Source of the DNA: Candidatus Thalassarchaeaceae archaeon | Lineage (GTDB): Archaea; Thermoplasmatota; Poseidoniia; Poseidoniales; Thalassarchaeaceae | Assembly (NCBI GenBank): GCA_029940695.1 | Contig: JAPYUP010000001.1 | Location: 1-64,000 of the forward strand | Length of the DNA: 64,000 bases | Direction: 5' to 3' | Shown: in pieces, positions 29,389 to 40,104 of the stretch | Numbering within the stretch: position 1 is the first letter of the stretch | Layout: every line of letters starts with the position of its first letter | Program-made: the position numbers and the translations under genes | The notes under the pieces: generated by a model | Told to the model about the DNA's origin: nothing | The model's input: the letters and a program-made list of their open reading frames with translations, nothing else | Database searches by the model: none

Positions 29389-30816
29389 ATGATAAACACA
29401 GCCGTCTGGGATATAGGCTACCTATTCGCTGCAGCCCTTTTCATCTTCGGGATTAAGCAGTTGTCTAGCCCCAAGACTGCCCCTAGAGGAAACAGGCTAG
29501 GTGCGCTGGGGATGTTACTTGCAATACTGGTTACCCTGTCGAGAATGTACACAGAGGGGATAATCGGATGGGAACTGATTGTTGCAGGGTTGGCCATTGG
29601 GATACTAATTGGCGCTTTGATGGCCACAAAGGTCGAGATGACTGGAATGCCCGAGCTGGTTGCTCTGTTCAACGGCTTTGGTGGGGGAGCATCAGCCCTA
29701 GTCGCCCTTTCCGAGGTTCTGGATAGGATACAGGATGGTAACATCCCTGAACCCGGAGTTGAGTTATATGCAGTATGGTTGGCGATTGGACTTTCCGGAC
29801 TAGTTGGCTGGATGACTCTGACAGGTTCTCTTGTAGCTATGATGAAGCTCAAGGGTGGCTTCGAGATGCCATTCTCCAGAAAGTGGATTAGATTCCCCAC
29901 TTGGGGCCCACAATGGCTCAACGGCGTAAAGATTATTCTGTTGATTTCTTCTTTCGCCCTGATTTGGATGACGATCAATGAACCAGCCAACAAGGACTAC
30001 ATTTGGGGCATTGTGGCCATGTCCAGCCTTTTGGGAATTCTCTTTGTTATCCCAATTGGAGGTGCTGATATGCCAGTAGTCGTTAGTTTGCTGAACTCAC
30101 TTTCAGGAATTGCAGCAGCATTCACTGGGTTCGTGATTGGAAACAACGTGCTAATCATCGCTGGATCAATGGTCGGCGCTGCAGGACTCATTCTCACTTT
30201 CATCATGTGCAAGGCAATGAACAGAACATTACCAGACGTATTGTTCAAGTCGTTCGGTGGCACTGCAGACAAGGCTCAACTCTCGCGAACTAAGATTGGC
30301 AGCGATCCTATTGAGGTCGCTATGGTCTGTGACGGAATCACTAGGTGTGTCGTCATCCCGGGATACGGAATGGCTGTTAGCCAAGCACAACATGCAGTGA
30401 AGGAATTCGCTGATCTCATGGAGGCTCGGGGGGTCGAGGTGATTTATGGGATTCATCCCGTTGCAGGTCGAATGCCCGGGCACATGAATGTACTACTCGC
30501 AGAGGCCAGTGTTCCTTACGAGCAGCTAATTGAAATGGAAGATGTCAACAACGACATGCCTGACATGGACGTTGCTATAGTCATCGGAGCTAATGATACT
30601 GTCAACCCAGTAGCAAGAACTGGTGAGGGACCGCTTGGTGGAATGCCCATCATCAACGCTGACGTTGCCCGCATCGTAGTCTTCATCAAACGAAGCCTAT
30701 CGGTCGGATATGCAGGTGTTGACAACGATTTATTCTACGAAGACTCAACAATGATGCTCTTTGGAGACGGTAAGAAGATGATGAACGAGTTGAATGCTGC
30801 CATCAAGGACTTGTGA
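29389..30816 (+). CDS. pntB: NAD(P) transhydrogenase subunit beta
   Basis: Polytopic N-terminus, NADP domain with VVIPGYGMAVSQAQHAVKE. Confidence 0.96.
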   Translation: MINTAVWDIGYLFAAALFIFGIKQLSSPKTAPRGNRLGALGMLLAILVTLSRMYTEGIIGWELIVAGLAIGILIGALMATKVEMTGMPELVALFNGFGGGASALVALSEVLDRIQDGNIPEPGVELYAVWLAIGLSGLVGWMTLTGSLVAMMKLKGGFEMPFSRKWIRFPTWGPQWLNGVKIILLISSFALIWMTINEPANKDYIWGIVAMSSLLGILFVIPIGGADMPVVVSLLNSLSGIAAAFTGFVIGNNVLIIAGSMVGAAGLILTFIMCKAMNRTLPDVLFKSFGGTADKAQLSRTKIGSDPIEVAMVCDGITRCVVIPGYGMAVSQAQHAVKEFADLMEARGVEVIYGIHPVAGRMPGHMNVLLAEASVPYEQLIEMEDVNNDMPDMDVAIVIGANDTVNPVARTGEGPLGGMPIINADVARIVVFIKRSLSVGYAGVDNDLFYEDSTMMLFGDGKKMMNELNAAIKDL

Positions 30817-30874
30817 CGTGTACGCCCCCCAACCGTTATGAAACCCCTGCTGACGAGACAATACAGGCGATAGA

Positions 30875-31897
30875 GTGCGAGTAAGAGTTAGTCGACTGGC
30901 CGTTTGCGCACTCGTTGTGCTGGCTCTCTCGATTCCATCCGTTGCTATGAGTTCCGGTCCCCCCGCTATGAACTCCAATGACGAGCTTACCGTGAAGTAC
31001 GGATGTTCTTGTCACAACAACGGAGCGCCCTCAGAACGTGCCGTAGTAATGATTACTGGGGTACCTCTGATGTATGAGCCCTCCCATGTGTATGACTTCA
31101 CAGTCACAGTTGCTGATTCCCTAACTCTCTCAGGTGGCGAAGGCAACACTGGAGCCGGGTTCCTACTCTCTTCGGACGCCAAAGGTGTATTTGCATGGGA
31201 AGAAGATCAGGACATCAAAATGACCGATGATCGACCGGACGACGTATCGCACTCTGAGACAAGCAATGATGGTATTTGGCATCTGAGTTGGACTGCCCCC
31301 AACGAAGACGTCGGTCCAGTGCAGTTTTGGTTGGCTGGGAACTCCGTTGATGCTGGAGGAATTCCCGACGATGCGGACTACTGGAACCTCCTATCATTCT
31401 CGATTATTGCACCGGACACCGTCACTACCTCTGAGTCGTCTTCAACTCTGGAGACTAGGACAATTTCTGTTGGCACCTATGACGCCCTCTTCGTTATTGA
31501 GGAGTCAGAGAGCCATCTAGAGCAGGAACGCCAGAACGCTCTGGCAGCTAGGGTATTCTCTCAAGGGAACCTCTTCTACTGGACCACCCTAGTCGCCCTC
31601 TTGGTCGGTGCCGTCGTACAGCGTGAAATTCTGGAACGCCGATATGACGAAGGTCCTGAATTCCTAGCAAGCGAGCTAGCGTATCCTCAAGGGATTCGCA
31701 GGAGCCTCGTTGCCTCCCTCTCCTTCTACCTCGGTGTCAGTTGGTCTGCTTCAGGTCAATCCATGGAATTCCAAGGAGTGGACTTCTCTCAATTTGCCAT
31801 TGGGACGGTCTTTTTCATCAGCGCTTGGGCTGCTTACGGAGTCTATCGAACACTGATTGCTGCACGGAAAGAACCCAAGGTTCGGGACCTAATGTGA
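30875..31897 (+). CDS. secreted choice-of-anchor V-like protein, CSCH motif, C-terminal TM segments
   Basis: Signal peptide, KYGCSCHNNGAP, beta-rich ectodomain. Confidence 0.7.
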   Translation: MRVRVSRLAVCALVVLALSIPSVAMSSGPPAMNSNDELTVKYGCSCHNNGAPSERAVVMITGVPLMYEPSHVYDFTVTVADSLTLSGGEGNTGAGFLLSSDAKGVFAWEEDQDIKMTDDRPDDVSHSETSNDGIWHLSWTAPNEDVGPVQFWLAGNSVDAGGIPDDADYWNLLSFSIIAPDTVTTSESSSTLETRTISVGTYDALFVIEESESHLEQERQNALAARVFSQGNLFYWTTLVALLVGAVVQREILERRYDEGPEFLASELAYPQGIRRSLVASLSFYLGVSWSASGQSMEFQGVDFSQFAIGTVFFISAWAAYGVYRTLIAARKEPKVRDLM

Positions 31898-31898
31898 C

Positions 31899-33005
31899 AT
31901 GTCTCAATTTCACATTACTGAACATACATCTCAATATTCCGTGCATCTTGCAGATATGCACAGATTGTTACGAACCTCAATCATAGCATTGGGTATATCG
32001 TGCCTATTTTGGTCGTTCTTCGTTAGCCACATCATGTCAGCATGGCTCGATCTGCTACCACTTCATACCGGCCCTGAAAACGAAAATCTCTCGATCTATG
32101 GACCATTTGACTGGATTGAGGCTAGATGGTCACTGGTGCTGGTCCTCGCATTCACTTCGGCAATGCCGCTCACGTCAATTCTAATCCAGAGGTTCTCACA
32201 CTCTGGATTGCTACCGAGTGAACGCTCATGGCTGTTCTCCGTCTTACTAATCTCCTCAATTCTCGTCCCACTACTAATTATCGCTGTCTGGGCCTTCGTA
32301 ATTCCCAAACTTATTGGATTCGTCAAAATAGCAAGTTCGCTTGATGGGGTGGGCATAAGCTATGATGCGGCTTCCGTGTTTTCTCTCGCATTGGGTGCGT
32401 CTTGGATATTGATCGTGTGGTCGTTAACCGTGGTCTCAATAGGTCTAGCTAGGCTATATGGTTTGATTGAATTCGCTGAGACTAGACTCCGATATAGAAT
32501 ATTAATTATTTCAGGGGGCACATTAGTCATTACTTTACCAGTCGAATTCGACGGACTAAGGCTTCTAATCGCAATTTGCATTACATCTTCAGCCGACGCT
32601 ATTTCACGAACAATCCCCGTTGCTCCATTGGGGCGGCGGCGCTTCGATATCACAGATATGCAAGACACCGAAGGGACCCCGATTAGAATCGCATTGCTTG
32701 ATTGTGGATGCGAGGATTCGTGTCCGAGATTCCCTCAATATTTCGAGCCCCCTGGAGTTGCTATTCCAAGATGCGATGCCCTTTGCCTAAACAAGCCCGA
32801 GCAAGACGGAATTCTTGATCTAGCCCTCCATTCGGGAATTACCCGGTTGGTTGTATCGGGATGCGATGGTACCCCCATGCCTCTGGTTTTACGGACTTCG
32901 CTGCGCACCCGCGGATGTGAGGTCAGAGGACTCAATTGGTTGGATGAAAACTCGTCTAGGGACGAGTCGTGGCGAGTCAACTCCCTCAATGACGCGCTGC
33001 TATAG
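31899..33005 (+). CDS. polytopic membrane protein with C-terminal Cys-rich FlpD/MvhD-like domain
   Basis: About 6 TM segments, then IALLDCGCEDSC...CDALCL...ITRLVVSGCDGTP. Confidence 0.6.
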   Translation: MSQFHITEHTSQYSVHLADMHRLLRTSIIALGISCLFWSFFVSHIMSAWLDLLPLHTGPENENLSIYGPFDWIEARWSLVLVLAFTSAMPLTSILIQRFSHSGLLPSERSWLFSVLLISSILVPLLIIAVWAFVIPKLIGFVKIASSLDGVGISYDAASVFSLALGASWILIVWSLTVVSIGLARLYGLIEFAETRLRYRILIISGGTLVITLPVEFDGLRLLIAICITSSADAISRTIPVAPLGRRRFDITDMQDTEGTPIRIALLDCGCEDSCPRFPQYFEPPGVAIPRCDALCLNKPEQDGILDLALHSGITRLVVSGCDGTPMPLVLRTSLRTRGCEVRGLNWLDENSSRDESWRVNSLNDALL

Positions 33006-33031
33006 CAGATGGGCATTGATTTGAAATCCCT

Positions 33032-35047
33032 TTGTCTGGCCGTTGCGCCGTGGATAAAACTCGGGCCCCACTTGTTGTCGTCCTCTTGATGTTGGGCACT
33101 TGGGCACAAGTCAACTCACCATTGGTAGATGATGCATTTGACCGGGAGCAATCAAATTCAGCCGATGGATACGAACTAGTCGGCCTGCAATCCGATGAGC
33201 GTTGGCTTGTACTCAGAGTGGCCTTCCCTGACAAGTCATTACCTGGAAACATCCCTCTTTCATTGTTCGAAGGGGAAACTTCAGCTCACGCTTACATCCA
33301 ACAAATGAGCGGAAATCGTTCCTCCCTCAACATCACTTTGTTCGACCAGATTTGGCAGTCTCCCCACCCAGAGTCCGAATGGGGCAAGGACACATCCGAT
33401 GAAAGGGATGTTGGGGGTGACTATGGGGGAGCATCAGATTTAGCTGCAGCAGCGATTGTTGCACTTCTCTCTGGCATTGACCTCTCTGAATGGGACCTTG
33501 ATGGAGATGGCGTGATTGACAGGCTATTGATTCTCCACTCAGGAGAAGCACAGGAACTCGGGGGCCCCTCTTCTTCAATTTGGAGCCATTATTCCCCCTT
33601 CCAAGATCCCATCGACATAGGCGACTTCTCTTTCGAGCACTACACCATGGTGTCAATCAACGGGGGATTGGGCGTATTGATTCACGAAATGCTTCATCAG
33701 ATGGGTGCAGTTGATCTATATGATGTCCACAGTGAAACACCAACTCGAAACTGGCATGGGTTAGGTGATTGGGGCGTCATGGCTAGTGGAAACTGGATTG
33801 AAGATGGCAATCTTCCATCCCTACCCTCGTCTTCGACTCTGAATCTGATCGGCGGACTGACCGGGCCTTTCATACCCAATCAAGAGATAGAAACCGACTT
33901 ACTTGTGCCAGTAACATCATTCAATGAATCCAAGACTTACACCTTGAAGCCAATTCCTCAGGGAGGGGGCCCCCTGTCAATCAAAATTGCCCCCGGGGAA
34001 TTCGTTTGGGTGACGTTTAGAGCTAATTCTGGTTTCGACAGTGGACTACCTGGCCATGGTATTCTCGTAGAGCAGCAGGACACGAACTACGGTGACATTA
34101 GTGACAACCTTGTTAACACGGATCCGGCAAAGGCTTGGGTTAAGATTGTCGAGGCTGATGGCGATGACGCACTGCTCAGGGCTAGGAACTACGGAAGCCA
34201 GGGGGATGTGTTCACTGAAGGAGGGTCGTTCGGTTCGTCCGGCCATCAAATCAGGGACAATCGGGGAAGGCTAGTAAATTGGACAATCCAGATAACCAAT
34301 GTTTCTGCATATCAGGTACAAATCCAATACACCAAGGATGAGAACACAATTGCAAGCGTTGTTACTCCTAGATCACCAATAGTGTTGCTACCCGGTGAAG
34401 TAGCCACTGCTACCGTTAGCACTCCACAAACCTGCACCTTGATTACCAACCTAACGACTGCTGAATCCATCAACATAATCCAAGTGGTCAAAGAAGAACG
34501 CCAGTATCTTGAAGTTACAATTCTTGATATTGATGCAAATGGTGTTTTTCCGGGCGACAGCGGACGTATCTCTGGAACTATGGGGTGCGAGGGACATCCA
34601 CCCTATGACCTCTCATTGGAGTGGTATTCAATTCCCCACCGCCTATCGAATCAGACGCTAGAGGTGATTGTTCCTTGGGATGAGCCATCTACCATCGCTC
34701 TATATCCAAATTCGGAAGGAATTGGTCCTAGGACATATTCCGTATCCATCGATGGAGCGGCGAACAGAATATCCAACGTTGTAAAACAAGTAAGATTTGA
34801 ACCAGGTGACGCGATTGTATTGGAAATTAACCCTTCTGGATTGCTGGAGCCAGGAATGATTGCTAAGGGAGAGGTCGTGTTCATCGACTCGAACAAGCTC
34901 GAGCAGAGGATTCCCCTCATCCTCCATGCGGAACAGGAATTTCCACTATCGGGGCCTTTGCGATGGTTGGCTGCTCCATCAAATACAATATCCCTAATTT
35001 GCTTGCTATTGGCTGCTTCTGTGGTCACTGGAAAGAAGGACGAGTGA
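33032..35047 (+). CDS. secreted M6-family-like metallopeptidase
   Basis: IHEMLHQMGAVDLYD zinc motif, signal peptide, C-terminal TM. GTG 33050 is an alternative start. Confidence 0.88.
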   Translation: MSGRCAVDKTRAPLVVVLLMLGTWAQVNSPLVDDAFDREQSNSADGYELVGLQSDERWLVLRVAFPDKSLPGNIPLSLFEGETSAHAYIQQMSGNRSSLNITLFDQIWQSPHPESEWGKDTSDERDVGGDYGGASDLAAAAIVALLSGIDLSEWDLDGDGVIDRLLILHSGEAQELGGPSSSIWSHYSPFQDPIDIGDFSFEHYTMVSINGGLGVLIHEMLHQMGAVDLYDVHSETPTRNWHGLGDWGVMASGNWIEDGNLPSLPSSSTLNLIGGLTGPFIPNQEIETDLLVPVTSFNESKTYTLKPIPQGGGPLSIKIAPGEFVWVTFRANSGFDSGLPGHGILVEQQDTNYGDISDNLVNTDPAKAWVKIVEADGDDALLRARNYGSQGDVFTEGGSFGSSGHQIRDNRGRLVNWTIQITNVSAYQVQIQYTKDENTIASVVTPRSPIVLLPGEVATATVSTPQTCTLITNLTTAESINIIQVVKEERQYLEVTILDIDANGVFPGDSGRISGTMGCEGHPPYDLSLEWYSIPHRLSNQTLEVIVPWDEPSTIALYPNSEGIGPRTYSVSIDGAANRISNVVKQVRFEPGDAIVLEINPSGLLEPGMIAKGEVVFIDSNKLEQRIPLILHAEQEFPLSGPLRWLAAPSNTISLICLLLAASVVTGKKDE

Positions 35048-36070
35048 CTACTTGCGACTCGGGTTTGACCATCTTGAGTTGGGTGGAGGCCTAGCCACTT
35101 CCAAGTACCTCCATACCCCATCGACAGAAATGGGATGGAGCCAATGCTTGTTCACGCCCGATGCAAGTCTTGATGCTAGACAAGTACCCCCCCAATCTTG
35201 TGAAGCTTCCACAGGATTGACCACCAACCAAGGGGCATGCCCTTTCCCCAATTGACGTTCGTAGCACCTCCATCTAGTTCCATACTTGAATCCTGGACGC
35301 GAATGCAGCCCCCTCCGGTATAGATCCTGTAAAATGCTGGCGCCATCCGAGAGTTGAGGAAGCCCATCATCCACTGATGATAACACCAGTTCAATTTCGT
35401 ATGCCCCGAGCTGTCTACCAGCGTGCACTGGGATGCCAATGATGTCAGAAGGCCAATTATCGAAATCGGAAAAGTAAGCTCCCCCATTGACAAGAGAGAC
35501 TGATTGAAAGGCAGAAATGATGGACAGTTCTTCGTTGGTTGGGGGTGCTTGGTTTCCTTCCGGATTCGAGGGGTGCAGTCTGTACGTTACCACCGAGTGT
35601 TCGTCATCGACTACCAGAATCTCTGCCAACCTACCAGTTTCAGTTACAGAAGCGCACCAATGGTAGAGGTCAATGGCATCGAATTTGTCCGAAGCGTGGA
35701 ACCATCTGACCTCCGACATGGCAGAATCATTGTTTGGATGGGTGTTTGATGTCCAGCGAAGTCCCCAAGTACCCCTTGCATGATCATGTTCCAACAAGGT
35801 TAGGGATTCACGAAAAACAACCTTATTTCCAGGAACCCTAAGTGCCTCTAATACGGCGGCCTCGAAGAGGATCTCTGGCTTGGAAAATATGCACTCACTC
35901 AACCATCCAGAGTTAGGCCACTCCAAGTTTCTGTGGTCATGACAGAAGATTACCTCAGAGTCGCATAGTATCAGTCCTCCTTTCCCATCTGCTCGCCCAA
36001 TTGCAGACTTGTCCCATAATCTACCCCCTGACTGCCCGAGGTACTCCCACCCCCCATCTACAGGTTCCAT
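35048..36070 (-). CDS. endA: tRNA-intron endonuclease (splicing endonuclease)
   Basis: RRGLHSRPGFKYGTRWRCYE...GHAPWLVVNP...RLASGVNKHW, matching the Tyr/His/Lys catalytic region. Confidence 0.88.
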   Translation of the reverse strand: MEPVDGGWEYLGQSGGRLWDKSAIGRADGKGGLILCDSEVIFCHDHRNLEWPNSGWLSECIFSKPEILFEAAVLEALRVPGNKVVFRESLTLLEHDHARGTWGLRWTSNTHPNNDSAMSEVRWFHASDKFDAIDLYHWCASVTETGRLAEILVVDDEHSVVTYRLHPSNPEGNQAPPTNEELSIISAFQSVSLVNGGAYFSDFDNWPSDIIGIPVHAGRQLGAYEIELVLSSVDDGLPQLSDGASILQDLYRRGLHSRPGFKYGTRWRCYERQLGKGHAPWLVVNPVEASQDWGGTCLASRLASGVNKHWLHPISVDGVWRYLEVARPPPNSRWSNPSRK

Positions 36071-36150
36071 CTATCCTGTTGGCGTTGGCGATTTGATATA
36101 GACGGTATCCCCAAATCTCATCTGTTAATCCCCCATGCGTTAGTACATAC

Positions 36151-37206
36151 ATGTCGGACGGGGTAGCACAAAATCGCGTTGACTGCCTCAAGAGGCTGAG
36201 GCTTTTGCTCGACGATATCGATGGGTCCAAGGTCACTCTAATAGGAGATACAATGCTTGATCGATATCACCACGGATTTGCTAACAATCTCAATTCAACT
36301 GCCCCAGTCCCAGTGATGAAAGTAATCCGCACAGAAGAATCCCCTGGTGCATCCGCCCACATTGCGCTTGGACTAAACTCACTTGGAATGGATGTGAGAT
36401 TCCACTGTTGCATAGGTGATGATTCAGAAGGGTCAAACATATCAAAGATGCTTTCAGACGAAGGAATTTCAACAGAACAAATCGAAATAGTTCGAAGTAT
36501 GAAGACACTTACGAAGATTAGATTCTACGGAAGCAGGGAGAGTCTTCTTGAGAAGAGTCAGATACTGCTTCAAGTAGATCGGGGGCCCCTAAACCCCCCC
36601 TCTCCGGAAATTTCCGAGGCATTGGCCACATCAGCACTTGAGTCCTTGAAGAACAGTTGTGCCCTAGTAATTTCGGACTATGACAAAGGAGTCATCGATG
36701 AGGTAGGCTCCCATTTACTAATCAGAGAGGCACACAAAATTGGCATTCCAGTAATCGTCGATCCTAAACTTACCGGACTTGAGAAAAGCAGAAATGCCAC
36801 CGTAGTTCTCTTTGAAATACGTGGTCTGGAGTTACTTAGAAGGCGTTCAATGCTCACTGACTCCCGAGAAACTGCTGCGCATCTCATTGATAGTTACGGT
36901 TGGGATTCCCTTGTCGTGCTTGGTGGGGTCAATGGGTTGACATTGTACCAGTCTGATGGATCCGTGGTGTTTTTCCCATGCATGTCACCTGCCCCAGAAC
37001 AGCAGATTGGGCTTCACGATGCTGCTGCAACCGCACTTGCAGCCGCACTAGGACATGGCTACAGCATGACAGATGCCACCACTTTGGCTGCTGCTGCTTG
37101 TGAATGCGTATTGACAGCAGAGTCGAGTCATGAGTTTGTTGACAAAGATACCTTGGGCCTCTGGTTAGACGAACTCTCATGGCAAATGCAAATCTCAGAA
37201 AGATAG
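36151..37206 (+). CDS. PfkB-family sugar kinase, RfaE/HldE kinase-domain-like
   Basis: LIGDTMLDRYHHG, GASAHIALGLNSLG, SDYDKGVI; degenerate C-terminal anion hole. Confidence 0.83.
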   Translation: MSDGVAQNRVDCLKRLRLLLDDIDGSKVTLIGDTMLDRYHHGFANNLNSTAPVPVMKVIRTEESPGASAHIALGLNSLGMDVRFHCCIGDDSEGSNISKMLSDEGISTEQIEIVRSMKTLTKIRFYGSRESLLEKSQILLQVDRGPLNPPSPEISEALATSALESLKNSCALVISDYDKGVIDEVGSHLLIREAHKIGIPVIVDPKLTGLEKSRNATVVLFEIRGLELLRRRSMLTDSRETAAHLIDSYGWDSLVVLGGVNGLTLYQSDGSVVFFPCMSPAPEQQIGLHDAAATALAAALGHGYSMTDATTLAAAACECVLTAESSHEFVDKDTLGLWLDELSWQMQISER

Positions 37207-37255
37207 CAATCATCATTCCACGGGGTTCAATACTGTTCGCTCAGCGCGATTATTC

Positions 37256-38734
37256 GTGAAGAGTAGCATTTCTTTGCCCTCGTTACTAACTCTCCTAATC
37301 ATTCAGTCATCAATTTCAGTTGTCGCAACAAATCACTTTGATGACCCTATTATCATATCTATCGACCTAGATAATGGGATGATGACTGATCAAGATCTCA
37401 TCGTTACTGGATACATAGAGAACGAAGTGTCACCCACTTCTGTCTGGTGGTATCTTTCAAATTCAGATGAAACTCTGGCCTCGGGATTCCTCACAGGTGA
37501 ACTCATTGAGACGGATGTGCAATCTTCTCGGCCGCAATGGGGGTTCTCATTCATTATCGATGTTCACAACATCATGCCTTGCGCTTGCAACCTTCACATC
37601 CTCGCACAGGAGACCGTAGAGGATCCCATTGAAGCAATCCGGTCGCTTTTCCTTCACGGGAGTACTCAATTACTTCCACCCACCATATTCCTTGATTCTC
37701 CAAGGGAAGGATCCTGGGTAAGCAGATACTTCCTACTCCAAGGAAACTCCTTTAGCATTGGGGACTCAGAACCCATGCTTCAAGCCAAGATTACCCAGTC
37801 TGAAACTACCACCCAGTGCAGTGAGCAAGATTCTACGACAATCCTAGAATCAGTTGTAATCCCCGATAAAATTTCTTCAGTCGATTGGCTAGCTGGTTCA
37901 TTTTCTTCCAAAATTGACGTGTCTGACTTTGCAGATGGATGGTACGACATTTTTGTTTTTGCTTCGAATGATGAATCTTCCGATGATTCAGAGTTATGCA
38001 TTAGCTTGCGAATAGACAACACCCCGCCCAAATCTATTATCAACGGTTCAGATTTTGCTATAGAAGGCTCTAGTGAACTTCTCTTCGATGGTAGCGAAAC
38101 TGACGATGCTGTGTGGGGTAGAACTGGTATTAACTACATATGGACACTAAGACGTCCTTCTCACACCGGAAGCACCCCCATTGAAGTCAGTTCAGGTCTT
38201 GACGTTCGTACATACTCAGTTTCTACTGACTACTCTGGTGAGTTCGAATTGTCATTGACCACAATAGACCAAGCTGGAAATTCAGATACTACAATCAAAT
38301 CGTTTGTCATAGACAACCTCTCCCCAATAGTTCGTCTACAAATAGATGGCAAAGCAATATTTGACGGGGATTCCGTCAGCATCTCAAAATCGTCAACCAC
38401 CAGTTTCGATGCATCATATAGTAGCGATACGGTCAACGACCTCCAGTCGCTTAGGTGCGTTTGGAGAATCAACAACGTACCTTTCTACGAAGGTCTGCAT
38501 AGAGATATGACATGGCCCGAGGGAGTCGAAGATCAGTATGAGCTCATCATTGAGGTATCAGATGATGACAGTGAAACTGCAATCCTTACAATCACCGTGT
38601 CAGATGCTGAACAAAGAGAACAGTTTCCCAACTCCTTAATTGTCCTCTTCGGTTCGATGGGGTTTTTGCTTTATGCTGTAATTCGGCGCAGACAAACCTC
38701 TGAGGCAGAACACCGGATTCCTAAGTGGATTTGA
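37256..38734 (+). CDS. secreted cell-surface protein with PKD/Ig-like domains and C-terminal TM
   Basis: Signal peptide, beta-rich repeats, terminal TM; TTCAAT 30 nt upstream of GTG. Confidence 0.72.
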   Translation: MKSSISLPSLLTLLIIQSSISVVATNHFDDPIIISIDLDNGMMTDQDLIVTGYIENEVSPTSVWWYLSNSDETLASGFLTGELIETDVQSSRPQWGFSFIIDVHNIMPCACNLHILAQETVEDPIEAIRSLFLHGSTQLLPPTIFLDSPREGSWVSRYFLLQGNSFSIGDSEPMLQAKITQSETTTQCSEQDSTTILESVVIPDKISSVDWLAGSFSSKIDVSDFADGWYDIFVFASNDESSDDSELCISLRIDNTPPKSIINGSDFAIEGSSELLFDGSETDDAVWGRTGINYIWTLRRPSHTGSTPIEVSSGLDVRTYSVSTDYSGEFELSLTTIDQAGNSDTTIKSFVIDNLSPIVRLQIDGKAIFDGDSVSISKSSTTSFDASYSSDTVNDLQSLRCVWRINNVPFYEGLHRDMTWPEGVEDQYELIIEVSDDDSETAILTITVSDAEQREQFPNSLIVLFGSMGFLLYAVIRRRQTSEAEHRIPKWI

Positions 38735-38783
38735 TTACAGATATTTTACACAGCACTAATAACGAACCTTCGTAGGAAAGGAG

Positions 38784-40100
38784 ATGATGGCAACTTTACC
38801 CTTCACGTTCGATGAATACCATGGACGGCAGTCTCGATTTCTAGAACAGATTCCAACTGACAGCTTAGTGCTAATTCCCACCAACCCTGTTTCGTTCCGC
38901 TCGAATGATACTTCCTTTCCTTACCGTGCCAACTCGTATATGCTATATTTGTGTGGCTGGAGTGATCCGGAAGCAGTTCTAATGGCGCATTATAATGTAG
39001 ATTCGTGGGTCACGACTCTCTTCGTCCAACCTCGTGATACCAAGGCTGAAATCTGGACAGGTTGCAGGGTGGGCACTGAGGGTGCTGCATCTGAATGGCC
39101 AGTTCATGAGGCCTGCTCTATCATCGATCTAAAGGACATTGTTGGAACCCATCTCAGTGCCTGTAAGCAGGCATACTTGATTCAAGGCGTCAATTCAACT
39201 TTGGATGAATTGGTGAGCAGTGCAGTCGATACAGATTCTGCTGACCCCACATCGATACTGGATGAAATGCGGGTACGCAAGTCTGAAAGAGAGATACAAT
39301 TGATGCTGAAGTCGGCAGACATCGCCTCTGCTGCCCATGTTGCTGCTATCAGGAAGGGGTGCGCCGGCATAGGTGAGTGGCAGATACAGTCTGTCATAGA
39401 GGCCCATTTCACAGCAAGCAAGAGCTGTTGTAGCTACTCATCAATCGTAGGTGGTGGTGACAATGCTACTATCTTACATTACAATTCCAATGACAATGAG
39501 ATCTCCGATGGAGAACTGGTACTGGTGGATGCGGGGTGCGAGGTTTCCGGGTACGCTTCCGATATCACTCGAACTTGGCCGGTCAACGGGAAATTCAGCG
39601 ACCAGCAAAGAGAAATCTACGAACTCGTGCTGAAAGCACAGTTGGCTGCTATTGAGGTGTGCCAAGCTGGTTCAGTTTGGCTTTCAATGCACAGAGCCAC
39701 ATCATCTGTACTAGCCCAAGGGATGATTGATTTGGGGATATTAGATTGTAGTCTTGAGGAGGCCATTGGAGACGATATGGAGTTCAATGGCCCCTATAGA
39801 AATTTTTTCATGCACGGAACAGGACATTTCCTTGGTCTCGACGTTCACGATGTCGGTGGTGGTAGACAAGGCGATAAAGACGAGGGGAGAATATTGCAAC
39901 CAGGAATGGTTGTGACTGTTGAGCCAGGGCTATACTTCGGAAGTTGGAGGACTGATGTCGAGATACCAGACCGTTATGCAGGGATAGGCGTCCGTATCGA
40001 GGACAATGTGCTGATTACAGAGGAAGGTCCTATGGTGCTGACCTCGAGTTGTCCCAAGACAATTGATGATATTGAAGCACTAGTAGGGAGTAAGGGGTGA
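38784..40100 (+). CDS. Xaa-Pro aminopeptidase (M24 family)
   Basis: VDAGCEVSGYASDITRTWP, HGTGHFLGLDVHDVG, VTVEPGLYF. Confidence 0.95.
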   Translation: MMATLPFTFDEYHGRQSRFLEQIPTDSLVLIPTNPVSFRSNDTSFPYRANSYMLYLCGWSDPEAVLMAHYNVDSWVTTLFVQPRDTKAEIWTGCRVGTEGAASEWPVHEACSIIDLKDIVGTHLSACKQAYLIQGVNSTLDELVSSAVDTDSADPTSILDEMRVRKSEREIQLMLKSADIASAAHVAAIRKGCAGIGEWQIQSVIEAHFTASKSCCSYSSIVGGGDNATILHYNSNDNEISDGELVLVDAGCEVSGYASDITRTWPVNGKFSDQQREIYELVLKAQLAAIEVCQAGSVWLSMHRATSSVLAQGMIDLGILDCSLEEAIGDDMEFNGPYRNFFMHGTGHFLGLDVHDVGGGRQGDKDEGRILQPGMVVTVEPGLYFGSWRTDVEIPDRYAGIGVRIEDNVLITEEGPMVLTSSCPKTIDDIEALVGSKG

Positions 40101-40104
40101 TTTC

